From assembly GCA_015657535.1 (NCBI GenBank), contig JADHZB010002148.1, positions 93,379-157,378 on the forward strand: DNA of 64,000 nt, given 5' to 3'. Positions 40,540 to 52,702 of the stretch are shown here, piece by piece. The stretch is from Nephromyces sp. MM_2019. Its lineage: Eukaryota; Apicomplexa; Aconoidasida; Nephromycida. How positions within the stretch are numbered: position 1 is the first letter of the stretch; every line of letters begins with the position of its first letter. Under the pieces are notes generated by a model. It worked only from the letters and a program-made list of their open reading frames with translations, ran no database searches and was not told the origin of the DNA. The position numbers and the translations under genes are program-made.

Positions 40540-41196
40540 TTAGTTGTTGTCGTCATATGCTTCATCGTAAACTTCATCCCAAGTCCATTTTATCAGTGGA
40601 GGCTCCTATGGTATATATAATTCAATTTGTTTTGAGTATTTTTAAAGTTATCTTAATATGAAGCTATCAATAATAAAATATGATAATAAGTATAAAGTCA
40701 TTGATTATTACCTGGAAAATATGGAGCGGCGTTGGGCTATCCAAAACATCACTTAAATAAAATGCGGAATACGGTATGCAGGTACCATCACGAAGGCGAG
40801 TGTGCATTTTACTTAATTGGCAGTCCATAAGGTGAAGTGTTCTATGAGCAAGGTCATCTGTTTCCTTATATCTAATGTTCTGTGTATAAAGGAGGTAGGT
40901 TATTTTTTACATTAGGTTAAGAAAATTAGTCAATAATATGTGATACTAAAGTTAATCAAAGTTGTTAAGGTGTAGTAGCTAGGAAAAATTTAGCTTACTC
41001 CTATACGTCCCAGGCAGAAATTTGTTTCTTCTATAACCCAGTCGTCTGACTTTTTTACAAGCTGTTCATCTTTCACAGTCATACCCTCATAGGCTACGAA
41101 TGTGCGCTTAGTAATGTTGTGAGAAATGCGCAGGCTTGTGGTAACAGGAGCTTTTAAAAGAGAAGATGAGGCAACTCTGCCTAAATTATACATCAT
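40540..41196 (-). CDS. Small, probably mitochondrial protein of unknown function
   Basis: Three minus-strand exons (41196-40999, 40879-40712, 40605-40540) give 143 residues in phase 0 throughout. The N-terminus MMYNLGRVASSSLLKAPVTT is rich in Ser, Arg, Leu and Thr and lacks acidic residues until about 46, as in a mitochondrial presequence. The rest is compact and charged (VKKSDDWVIEETNFCLGRI; TDDLAHRTLHLMDCQL) and ends with an acidic, aromatic tail WTWDEVYDEAYDDN. No membrane segment is evident. Size and composition fit a small respiratory-chain or ATP-synthase associated subunit of the lineage-specific kind known in apicomplexans, but I cannot assign it. A TTG ten codons upstream is not taken as the start. 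Confidence 0.75.
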
Positions 41197-42017
41197 TCTG
41201 AGTTTGGTAAAAAAATTAAAATTCAATCTAATATCACGGGGAAACTTTGTTGGAGGTTATTATTATAATGTCAATATTAATTAGTTATGGACAACTTTTA
41301 AACTTCTTTGAAATGTGTACAACACTTGGATAAAAAGTAGGCTAACCTGCCTTCCTAGAACGTATTATATCACAGTCAACTAATCTAGCAAAGTTAGATA
41401 TATATGTCAAAAGCTAAGATGGCATGATATAGCACAAACGTCTTTTGTGTGCTTAAGAGAATATCTTTAGTTCTTCAATATCAAGAAAGCTAATTGAGAT
41501 TAATGCTCTAACCTACAAGTTTGAAAGTGTTTTTTATTTTTAGCAATAGGAAACACCATGTTTGAATTCGTTTTCAAACTGACAGTGAAAACAATTGGAA
41601 TTTTGAAGTTTCACAAACTTAATGAAATGAAACATAAGCAAGAATCATTTTATTAGCGCAGGACTTCTAACAAATCCTTCGAAATTATTTAATTAATTTA
41701 ATTAAAGTGCTAGTTTAGATCCTATGGAAAATGTGGGTTTGAATAATAATTTATTGTCTCGTTTTTGTGCGAAATTATTACGAGAAAACAGTCATAGACA
41801 AGATAATTCCACAAATTAAAATGCATGTGATGCTTATTATTCTTGTTTTTATATTAGACAGTCATACAACAACTTTTCACCCACATAAATTAGTGTAAAT
41901 ACTCATAAATCTAAATAACAAATGTAAGCCTCAGAAAAACTTGAAGGATAAATATAAAATAAAATAATTTATATTTGAGAAGCCCAAAATAAGTTCGGAA
42001 TATAACAAAACAAAACA
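41197..42017. other. Divergent intergenic region
   Basis: About 0.8 kb of AT-rich DNA that should hold the promoters of two divergent genes; no motif recognised. Confidence 0.5.
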
Positions 42018-45000
42018 ATGAGTAACATAAACTCTATAAATATTTCTCTCGAAAACTTCCTTTGCTACGGAAAAAGGCACAAATACCACTCCGGTGATGT
42101 TTTACAAGATAAAAATGGCCGTATGCTATGCTGCGAGTGTTTTAGTGATAATCTATCAGATGATACCCCTTATATTCTCAAGTTCCAAGTTATTCATGAA
42201 ATGAATAATACAATATGCGCAGCTACAGATTCTGAATTCCTAAAAATGCTCTGCAATGGAGTTTGGAATAAGTCAGATTTCTTATCAGACACAGTGAGTA
42301 ATTTATCTAAAAACAATTAAGCAAAATAATTCTCGATTAAGCTTTCATTTCTTATAAAACTAAGCCAAGACTACCAAACTCATCAAGAAACTTATATTGA
42401 TAACTTTGCAATTAACATAACCCAATTAGTACTTAATCTCTTAAAGGCTTCAGAATCGAATTACCCAAATTCAATGTATGATAGCTTATTAAGTGCTGTA
42501 ATTGATTGCATCAATTACCGAATGGCAAAAAGTGCAACCAAGGATAATTACTATATTTTGATACTTTTAAGACAGATAATAGAATTTTCAGGTCAAAATA
42601 TTGACTCAATTATCAAGGTCAGTTTAATTACACATTATTCCTACAAAATTATAAATCAAACTACTTTAGAATCACAATATGATTAGAAATTTGGTCAACA
42701 TCATCTGTGCTGAACAAGAGTGTGATACTTCAGTTCTGGGCTCAATATTTTTCATCCTTGCTAGAATCATTTCAATTTCCAATATTGATGAGATTCCTAT
42801 AGTAGAATTGAATCAAATTTGCATAAGATTACCCAAATTTTTAATCAAAACCTGCTCTTCAGTTAGTCTATGCATAGACCTTTTGGCTTTTTGCCTTGTG
42901 TGCTCCGAATGCAATGATTTAATTAAAATTTTATTATGCAACAAAGAAAATGTGCTATCTTTATCGGAGACCTTGAAATCAATTCTAATATCCAGAAATC
43001 ATGATTCAGAAGTTAAGTCATCTTGCCTAATTTTAATTGATAGAGTGACAAAATGGAGCCCCTTAGAATGTACAAGAATATTCATTGAAGATGTATCTAT
43101 AATAGAATGGCTAATGGAACTCTTACGAATGTACAGCGATGGATTACAAATAGCAGCAATATATTGTTTAAATGGAATTTTTGCAAATTCGTCTTCGCTT
43201 ATTGAGAAAAAGGCTACATTGTGTAAGCTCTTTAATATCCCTCAACTATTACGCAGTAAATAACCATTAAAATTAGATTTTGAACTTTTAATCCAAATCA
43301 TTTATCAAACTAAGAACACAAGCAATTGTAAGGACTTATACAAATCAAAAAGTTATCAAGTGAAGAGTGGAATCCTTTCTCTAATTGAAAGGCTTTTACC
43401 TTCCTTAAAGGTCACAAAAATGCTGAATAATTGAAAACTTAGACTATATCTCTTAAAAAATGTACAGAAAAACTTAACCTTAGACCATCTAAACTCGATT
43501 CTTAAACTTGTCGAAGTTTTTATGACTTGGGATCAACGGAAAGTGGGGAATTTAAGCACTGTCAATGCTATTCTCGAAAACTTCGAAACGCTTCAATCCT
43601 ATGACACCAAAATGAAAGAAGACTCAACCTTCATTTGGCATTCAGACGATATTGAATTCATGCAAGGGATCATTGAAATTATTGCTAAATTATTCGATTG
43701 TATGTTCAACTAATCTATTTTGTTAATAACATATTAAAGCGTAGCTTCATCAGGCATCCCTTTACCTGATATACATAATCAAGGGCATCTTATTGTAGAT
43801 TACCAGACTACTTTGGCCATGTAAGCTTAATATTATAAATCATTTTAGGCTTTTAAAATTATATCAAATGTTAATACCCAAGACTCGAAAATATTTCCAA
43901 CTTTGTTATTCTCATTTCTTGGAGCATTGAAAACCCATTAATAACAGCTGAAATCGCCAGCTCTTCACTTAAAAGCATTTTTGGAATCTTTAATAACATA
44001 CTGACATATTTTCTAAATTCCTATGAAAGCGAAAAGTCTTCAAGAGATTTCAGCATAAGGAAGGCCTATGACTCAAATTACCTTACTTATGTAAAGCTAT
44101 TCGTTATTTGGCTTAAAAATCTGTGCCAGATCTTCTCTGTGAGTTCTAGAAGTTTAAATAATTACCTTTTCATATTAAGAGCCAAAGAATAACAGCAACA
44201 ATTTCCAAGATAAAAGCATCTATCCACATATCTTTACCTGTTTAAGAAAAATTATTGAGCTCTCAAGCATAATTGAGTGTTCAGCTAGTAATTTGAAGGA
44301 TGAAGTCGATTGTGAAGCCTCTAACATCAGATTTATTATAAGTAAGCATTGATATATTCTTTAAAAAATCAAATATTGATTAAATGAAATAGATAACTTG
44401 GATATAAGGTACAATGCTTTCTTTGTAAAAAATAAAAATATGCATAACTATTACAAAAACTAATAGCAAAGTGATAGAAGAAATCTATGGAAATTTAAAT
44501 CAAAGTTATGGTGAGAAAAAGTAATACTATTGACAATTACTTGGCTCAAGTTACTTCAGTTGAAAGTTTGACATATCCGGCTTTAGCTAAAGTTCTTTGG
44601 TTTACAATTATCCCTTTGATTCAAACTTATAACAATCTATACATCTATGATACTGATGACTTGTATGATGGAATTATAGAAATGCTGAAATTTCCAACTC
44701 GAGTGCAATTGAGCTTTAGTGATAAACAAAAGGTTTAAATTAACACTATTTTTTTATGCTTTATCTAATTCAATCTTCAGTGTGAAAACAGGACGGTAGT
44801 AGCTGCCCTATTGACAAATTTTCATCTGTCATTATTGAAACCGTCGACTCTCAAGTATTATACTTTTATAAAATTTTGTAGCAAGTATATAAAAATATTT
44901 GGTAGCTTATTCAAAGACGAATACTTAGTCTCTCTAGAGATTTGTGCAGGAAATCATCCCGAGGTTATACTATTTTAACGTAAAAACAAAATTCTTTATT

Positions 45001-47700
45001 GAGTATGCTATTCAAAGCACCATCCCAGATTTGTTTTATATTCACTATCAGTGCAGCTTAAGCGAAATGGGGTAAGTGAGTAAAAAGTATTTTTTTTACA
45101 GTGTGTGAATTTTAGACAGGAATATAATTTTAGTAAAAATATCAGAGGCTTCATAAAGTTAAGGCACCTTATAACTGTTGAAGAATTTATAATCTGGAAA
45201 AAGATTTTCAATGATTCTAGTCTTAAATATCTTCTAAAGTCTATTTTAGGCTCAATTAGAAAAGCTGAATTGAATGCTTTGGAGTTTAAAGAGGCGACTG
45301 AATTGGTTATCCCAATTTCATGCTAGTGTTTTGCTTAATCTTTATTATTGATAGGTTCTACAATTAGCTGGCTATGAGAGGTGGCTATTGCAAAGTTTAT
45401 CTTCATCAAGCTCTTTAATTGCGGAACTGATAGTACAAAATGAGGTTAATAAACTTTTATATTGTTATCAACAAAGAATTTCTATATAAATAACGCTCAG
45501 GATTTGACCCAAGAACTTGTTTCTCAAATAGATAGCTTATCTATTACTAATAGTCAATGTGTGCACTCCAAACAAGTCACAGAACTTTCTCTCAAGGCTT
45601 GGATTGTTTTCCAAATTTGTCAAAAAAATGATTCTTTAGATCTTCCGATTTCTATAGACCAAATATCAATATTTATAGAAATATTAACTATAAAAGATAA
45701 AGGCTCATATAACCAAGGAAATCAATGTATTAAACCCAATGAAATGGAGAATGTCACTCAAGAGCTGTTGATGGCTGTACAGCTTATGCAATTTGTTATC
45801 AAAAATAAAGCAAACTCAGCTGTTAATTCTTCAAACTTAGTACATCTAATGCAAAGGCTATGTGGGTAATGATAACATTAATCTTTAAGTTATAAATTAT
45901 AAAGTTTGAATAGCTCAATAATAATTAGCTATGAAAAGGATTTGACGGTAAATATGCAATATGAGATTAGCAATTTATCCTAGCTTGGCAACCTTACAGG
46001 ATACCAGAGCCAAATACCTGATTCTCAGTTCACTTAATTTAATAATCGAGCTTATTGATTTATGCTCATGTACCTCCGGGAACTTAGGTAAAATTTTTTT
46101 ATAATTCTGATAAGTATTTAGAAAAGCCAGTAATCTAGCTTTAAATATCCTAGGAAATAGTCAAAGTATATTAAAGATACTAAATAAAGCAGTATATCTC
46201 GAACAAAAGAGTAAATTTGATTTTAGTATCAAAGCAACCGGGTTGTTATGTATTGCTAAATTTTTTTTAACTGGTATAAGCATGGTAAGTATGGAATAGC
46301 TAATAGATAATTTTTCATATATCCAATCTTGAAACCAGCATGAAGACAAAAGTAAAATAAATTTAGAAGAATTAATTTCAATTATCAATTTTGAAAATAA
46401 CATCAAGTCTGGGTTGAAAAACGACACTGTTGACAAAAGTTGTCTCGATTGGAAATACCTTATGCACCATCAAAGTTCATATGTTAGAGGGGCAACATCT
46501 CTTTTGTTAAGTAATTTAATACTTTCAGAGGTTAGATTGATACTTTGTTATGAAATAGTACAGTTCTATGAATCAATTATTCAGAAAATATTTTTCAGTA
46601 CCAGGGAGGTGGTAGATTTAATCTGCTATGCAAATAATAGCCTTTGCGAGGTAATTATCATATAATATTAGGGAAAAATATTTATAAATTCAAAACAGGA
46701 CTCTGAGGAATTGAATATATATTCATCTATAAATTTGATAAATCTTCTTTTATGCTCACCAAGCATAAACTCCATGCTGAGAACAGGAATCATCAACAAT
46801 TTATTTCAACTAGACATTATAATTGAGAGACTGTTAAATGCTGTCATAGCTCAAGCAGATGTACTATATACTCATTCTGTCCCTATTGTGATATTTTTAA
46901 TAATAGTGAGTAGTATTAGACCACTTAAAATCGATTTAAATTTTGCAACTTTCAAGATCCTAGAAACAAGACCACTTTGGCTTAAACCCACAAAGCTTTT
47001 ACGTATGGAAGTAAGTTGACAAGATCTAAAACTTACATATAGTCGAAAAATTGAGCTCCAGTTTATTAAAGGCTTAGCGCACTACTATGAAGCTTTAAAC
47101 ACAGTTTCAGCTTCTAGTGTTAACTTTTATTTGGATATAGTGTTTAGACAAGTAAAATAATTGTTGTTTTTGAGTTATAATTGTTTATTAATTTGGTACC
47201 CGTGATTTTGCTTAGCTGGAAACTTTACAAAAAGAAATAGAGATAAAATTACCAAGTAAGGATCGAATTTTATATGTTCTAGGAAGAATATTTTATAGCC
47301 GTTTAAAAAAATCTTAGATGCCGTTGTAGCACCAGTTAGGAGTATTTTAAGAGAAGCCAAAGCATCAATTCCGAAATATAGCACTGAATATAATATTAAA
47401 TTACCACCTGATCAAATAGATTACAATGAAGAAGAATCCGATGGTAAATTTTAACGAGCAAATTGATTAAAGACTGAATAAAATAAAATACACAGATAAT
47501 AAGTTTCTAAAAGATTATTTCAAGAAAGTTTTGGAAGGAAATGTTATGACATTACTCCCATTCTTTAGGCGTCTAGCTTAAAGCTTAAAAATTATTCAAG
47601 CACTATACAACACCACAGATTGACTTCTTTCAATATTGATCGTCTCTTTTCCCAAGTAGAAATTTTTGAATCAGTAATTAAATTTTTAAATAAGTATTGA
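42018..47700 (+). CDS. Helical-repeat (ARM/HEAT-like) protein of unknown function, 27 exons, 1463 aa
   Basis: Exons: 42018-42293, 42342-42617, 42670-43255, 43277-43410, 43443-43461, 43484-43699, 43745-43820, 43883-44138, 44182-44341, 44393-44408, 44467-44510, 44551-44732, 44781-44963, 45004-45071, 45116-45305, 45355-45444, 45501-45865, 45984-46087, 46139-46284, 46339-46530, 46585-46650, 46699-47010, 47062-47151, 47216-47255, 47318-47443, 47496-47542, 47569-47700. Residues 12-45 hold a His/Cys cluster (CYGKRHKYHSGDV... LCCECF). The rest is almost all amphipathic helix rich in Leu, Ile and Ser, for example SEVKSSCLILIDRVTKW and IEWLMELLRMYSDGLQIAAI, typical of ARM/HEAT solenoids. There is no signal peptide. 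Four introns are 21-32 nt. Exons of 16 and 19 nt are the least certain. No family is recognised. Confidence 0.75.
43256..43276 (+). other. 21-nt mini-intron
   Basis: The segment begins GTAAAT and ends ATTAG. Read through, it gives an in-frame TAA; removed, it joins a frame ending NIPQLLR to one beginning NFELLIQIIYQTK. Confidence 0.7.
43411..43483 (+). other. Pair of mini-introns (32 and 22 nt) around a 19-nt exon
   Basis: Introns 43411-43442 (GTCACA...CTTAG) and 43462-43483 (GTACAG...CTTAG) flank exon 43443-43461. Both are needed to keep the frame from ERLLPSLK through TISLKK to HLNSILKLVEVFMTW. Confidence 0.6.
47543..47568 (+). other. 26-nt mini-intron near the 3' end
   Basis: The segment starts GTTATG and ends with a pyrimidine-rich CATTCTTTAG. 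Its removal replaces an early TAA at 47579 with a 43-residue C-terminus that is clearly coding-like (RLTSFNIDRLFSQVEIFESV), ending at TGA 47698-47700. Confidence 0.65.
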
Positions 47701-49067
47701 ATTACAAAAGCTTTATAAACGTTTTATGAAGACCCTAATTCCTCGTAATTTTAGTTTGAACAAATTTAGATTTTTTTAGTATTGTTTTCAATTTATAAAT
47801 TATTTTTCAAATTCATATTGAACAAGCTCTTATGTAATTAATTGATATTCAAAAGGATAACTAACTAGTTTTAATTTTTTTTAAGCTTAATTTTTCTAAG
47901 TTGATGTAATTTCTTAACTATTCAAAACTATATTTTTATTAAAATTTTATATTTAAAAAGGTCATGATTGATTTGCCAGCATTGTTTGAAATAAATATAT
48001 ATTATGTAGATTACATTATGTAAAATGAATTGGGTAAGTCAACTGAATTAAATATTTTATAAAGAACATTTACAATTCTAGAAATACAAATTACATCTAT
48101 AATAAGATGTTTAATAAAAATTTTATTCGAATTAGCAACATAATCAATGTTTCAATGTAAGTAATAGGGGAAATCTTAGATTGATTTTTACTATATAAAA
48201 CAATAAATAATACTCCAGTTTTAAAAATAAATTATTAATATTTTATACTTTTTGGTGTAAGCTAGCAGTTACTTTTAAGATTTTAACAACAAGTAATTGA
48301 AAAAGAGCTTGCATAATAAATGGTTAGTAAAATTGTTTTTATTAGAGACTATTAAATTTTGTGCTAATAAATTGTCATTCTTCTGTTATTATTATATTTT
48401 CATGAGATATAAAAATATATAGATGAATGATAAATCAAATGTTACCAATGATATATAGACTCGAGTATATTGTTTATACAAAAAAATACAAAAGACAAAC
48501 AATGTGTGATTGTATTAACATTGTTAACAAATATAATTTTATTATGTTATTTTTCTCCTCAAGCAAACATTCATACTAAAAAACGCATCGACAATATATT
48601 TTAGGTATATAATAAAATAAATAGGTGTTACATGTGTTTTACAAGTATCACTTTTCTTGCTTCGTTTCGATTTTATAAATAAATAACTAGTAAATATATA
48701 TACATATATATATAAATCAAAAAATTAAGATCGAAAAGAATAATATTCATATTTGGCATAAAAACTATAAAATACAACTTGTCCTCTAAGAAGCTGATTC
48801 TAATTTAATACAAATAAAAAATATTAAATATATACACATACCAAGAATGTTACGATATCACTTCTAGCAACACCTTCCCCTATTTTAATTCCATTCTTTT
48901 TCTCCATAATTTGGTTCCACCAAAATCTCTTACATACAGTTATTTCTTTCTTTTTACTTTTATTTTTCAAAACTAATTCTTATTCGATTTCCTCATAAAC
49001 ATTTTTAATCACAATCTTTAAAACCTTTAAAATATCTAACTACCTTTTTTAGCACAATATCTCCAAA
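47701..49067. other. Intergenic spacer, no gene seen
   Basis: About 1.4 kb of very AT-rich DNA. Stops are dense in all frames; no exon or RNA gene is recognised. Confidence 0.5.
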
Positions 49068-49742
49068 ATGACTGATTTCAAGAAAGATTCAGTAATTATT
49101 AACAGAAAGAGCAACGCGACTTTTGTAAAGCCTTCTGAAAAGGATGTTAGTTTAATCTTTAGACCTAAAAATGAGTTACTAAATTCTCATTTCTAATAGT
49201 CAAAAGCTGCACTACAATTATGCATTATCTGTTAAATAGTTTCATCCTGATACTTTTCCTATATTAATTATTTTTATTTCTACATTACATCTTCAGGTTG
49301 ATGAAGCTATTCAAGCCTTGGCTCAGGATGATTATCAACAAGTGACACGAGTTGAAGGAACCATATTGCCAATGTTTCTCTTTTTCTTCAACTTCATACT
49401 CCCTTTCTCAGGTAAGATCACCTGCCCTTCCTATACCTTGCATATAAAATATTTTCGTATCTAAACATAACTTATGATCATCTCTTCTTTGACATATTTT
49501 TGACACATTAATTCATGATCATAACTAATCACCATAATTGATAACAACCACTTGACATAAGTTCACTTTTTTATATAATTTGTTACTCTATAGGTTGTGC
49601 ATTTTTCTGCTTCACCCTATATGAACACAAGGCTGAACAACGTGAGAAATGGACATTAAGAGCTCTTTATTTAAGCTGTGCTCTATGCGCGCTTTATGCT
49701 TATGCATCGGCTAGTTTAGTGAGAGCGTATACGGATTTCTGA
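49068..49742 (+). CDS. Small membrane protein, two to three transmembrane helices
   Basis: Three exons (49068-49145, 49297-49411, 49594-49742) give 113 residues. The first 45 are polar and charged with no signal peptide. Then come a hydrophobic helix ILPMFLFFFNFILPFSGCAF, continuing into FFCFTLYE, a basic loop HKAEQREKWTLR, and a second helix ALYLSCALCALYAYASASLV, ending RAYTDF and TGA. The acidic linker with KPSEKDVDEAIQALAQDD precedes the membrane part, so the N-terminus is probably cytosolic. The family is not recognised. Phases agree at both junctions (0 and 1), which supports the model. Confidence 0.75.
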
Positions 49743-50464
49743 CCACAATTTTTCAAAAAAGATCTTGAATGTTTTAATTTGTATTTTTTACAGAAATCTT
49801 GAAATTTCTACAACTTTAATAAATTAGGAAATATTTAATTTTCGCAACTATATACATTATTTTTCTATATAAAACTATTGAACCCCAGATTAATTACCAT
49901 TAGAAAATATCCATTAGAATTAACCTTTACCTTATAAAAGGTTCACATTGCCTACCAGCTGATATATATTTATCAATCAATAGTAAGGATATTTTAAAAT
50001 TAACATTAATTTTTTTGCATATTAGACTACTATTTTTGTTTGTATTATCTGAGGTGAGATATTATATCTCTTTGAGTACTATTCATATATCTCCGATTAT
50101 TTAATAATTTAATATTCAGCATATCCGACAAGTTACAACCAAATTATGTAACTGAAATATTTTTCTGAAACTTTCTTAACATAAAAAAAATTTTTATTTC
50201 ATTTAATTAAATATGTATCGGAAGGATTATTGCAAAATTAATAATTTAGTGTATATATAATATAATTCACTTATAGAATTATTTTTAAAGTTGTTACGGA
50301 TATTGCTTGTACAATATCTTAATCATTATATTTAAATCACGATCTGATGTATTTATATATTGGCCTATTAGATCAATTAGCCTGTATGCCCTAGGAAAAA
50401 AATTTTAGATATCAAGGAAATCCTCTAGAATAATTGATAATGCTTGTGTGTATGATGTTGTTTT
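49743..50464. other. Convergent intergenic spacer
   Basis: About 0.7 kb between convergent genes, AT-rich. I looked for a SECIS-like hairpin after the TGA at 49740-49742 and saw none. Confidence 0.45.
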
Positions 50465-51441
50465 CTAGCTTTTTAGGGAGAGTGGATTATCAACTTTTAT
50501 AGCCGTGGATGCACGTATAATCTTAAGATCAATAACTGGTTTATCAGTTGCAGTTGTTTGTACGTTTGACATCTTTCGTACTACTTCCATGCCTTGTTGT
50601 ACACGACCAAAAATTGAGTGTTTGCGATCCAAGAACGGAGCTGGTGCTAAAGTTATAAAAAATTGCGAACCATTTGTATTGGGTCCCGCATTAGCCATTG
50701 AGATTATACCTGCACCTGTGTGCTTTAAGTCTGCAAATAATTTTGTTTATCATCTATTAACTAATGTAATGATTAAAATATACATAATAAATGTTTCGGT
50801 TCGAAGATAAACAATGAAAAGGTATATATATACATCTAATACAAGACAAGTACAAATCATATCTACATAAATTCATTAGTATGCTAATGCTTGAAACAAT
50901 AACACAAAGGCCATGGCTTGTAAAAGAAAGTATGTATATCTCTCTACTTTATGTCCATAGAGTTCTTACAAAATATAAATAAGCATGCATATATCTTTAA
51001 GATACAAATGTAGATGCTAAGAAAAAGATAAATATATACACAAGTAAAAGAGTGTATGTAAATGTGCACAAATATATAAAAAAAAATTAAATAAATATAC
51101 AAAACCATATATAATTTACCAGGATGAATTTCGTCTTCAAAGGTATCACCATATATAGATGTACCACCTCTTCCAGTACCCGTTGGGTCACCCATTTGTA
51201 TACAAAAATCACGTACAATCCGGTGTATTGGACAGCCATCATAGTAGCCACTCTTTGCTAATTCATAGAAATTACGACAACAACGTGGTGAGTGTTGCCA
51301 GTATAGTTCGATGGTTATTGTACCAATAGATGTAATCAAATCTACCGTAGGTGGTTGTTTAGAACTGTTTGTGGAGGTTGTTTTTGAATTAGGTTTTAAG
51401 AGGGCAGACTTTGTGTCCCTAGTGTCAGCAAGAGTAAACAT
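50465..51441 (-). CDS. Cyclophilin-type peptidyl-prolyl isomerase, PPIL1-like
   Basis: The enzyme isomerises Xaa-Pro bonds; PPIL1 belongs to the spliceosome. Two minus-strand exons (51441-51120, 50730-50465) joined across a 389-nt intron give 195 residues. Hallmarks in order: [39 protein letters not shown] with the catalytic HR and the F-x-x-Q core, [54 protein letters not shown], and a [11 protein letters not shown] end. The DPTGTGRGG and SIYGxxFEDE pattern is that of the PPIL1 subgroup rather than cyclophilin A. About 30 extra N-terminal residues are Ser/Thr/Lys-rich, and the tail adds about 15. In such an intron-rich genome a spliceosomal role is reasonable, but it is inferred from similarity only. 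Confidence 0.95.
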
Positions 51442-52702
51442 ATTTAATAAGCAAAGTAAAGAGGTTTATCAAGCTTACTTAGGTGTTTGGGTGTATGTAT
51501 GTTTATATAGGAATTTTTATATATGTATGTAATTCTTTATAAAAGTTTATATATCATCTGACGCTATATAGATATATATGTATGTTTATTTATATAGAAT
51601 TATTTATTAAAATGTGTGTAATCACGCCTGTTAGAAGTGTACAAGTTTTGTTGTGCATGTTTGTTGAGCTATGTATGTGTGAATTATATAGCTCACAAGT
51701 AGTATTGAGATTTTGTAGGATTATGTTATTATTTATATACATTATGTTTTAACTTGAGTCGAAAATATAGGTCTGTTAGTTTGATTTGAATTATGCAACT
51801 TATTATTATAAGCCACTCTGTATACTCTAATCCCTGAATAACTTGAAAATTTTCAAAAAATGTTCACAACCGTTATGTAGAATTTAGAATGTATATTTAT
51901 ACAGATTCACTATGACCACCTACCTATCTTTATGTTGTATGTATATATATAATAGACATATATCAAGACATTTTCATGAATTAAAATGAAAATTATTGAA
52001 TATTTCAAAAAAAATTTGTTGAAAATTTAAACAAAAAAGAAAATCAATGATTAAAATTTAGCTATTAAGTTTAGCTTTGAAACAACTTTTCCCAGTAAAC
52101 ACACCCCCCAAACATTAAAAAATATCGATGTTATTAACCCACATATTATTTAAGCTGTTTTTAAGTGTATGTTAGATAGATATTAATGTATATTTTTAGA
52201 TGCTTTTACGTATGTAAATAAACATTGGTTAAACACACGTTAAAATGTGTATACACCTATTGTTAAATACTCGTGTGTAACTTTTACGAAACCTCGTTAT
52301 ATCTAGTCTATAGATACTTATATAGAAATATATTCTCCAATATTTCACTTACCCCCATTAACTTGTAATTTAACTGTACTAGTTTTTCAACTTAACATAT
52401 AGCACAATTTTACACATTTAATACACCTTCGCTTTACGAAAGTAATCATATTTATGTTTCACCCCGAATGTAAAATGGGGTATAGAGATTCTTGCAAATA
52501 GATACGATTAATACTTAATCAATTAGAGAACTCGAACAATTTTATCGAACATTTTTATCAATTCAAATATTATAAATATTTATCATGCTTTATTATACTT
52601 TGAAAATTTCAAATTTACATATTCACATTAACCCAACCCAGGATGATTATTAAATCTTCAAAATAAACTGGGATATATCCATTGGCCTTAAATTTGAATA
52701 AA
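51442..52702. other. Divergent intergenic region
   Basis: About 1.25 kb between the cyclophilin and the coiled-coil gene. TATA/ATGTATG-rich tracts occur at 51480-51600. No exon is seen. Confidence 0.45.

Noticed and set aside
42018..47700. Identification as the vesicle tether p115/USO1 or as a meiotic or ciliary HEAT protein
   Set aside because: Length and helical character are compatible, but none of the p115 head motifs I know (for example the LIEKRIGKENF block) is present, and I can point to no specific match for the others.
49740..49742. TGA stop of the small membrane protein read as a selenocysteine codon
   Set aside because: SBP2 makes recoding possible and the frame stays open for 18 codons after the TGA, but the following residues look like untranslated AT-rich sequence. 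I saw no SECIS-like hairpin in the 3' region.
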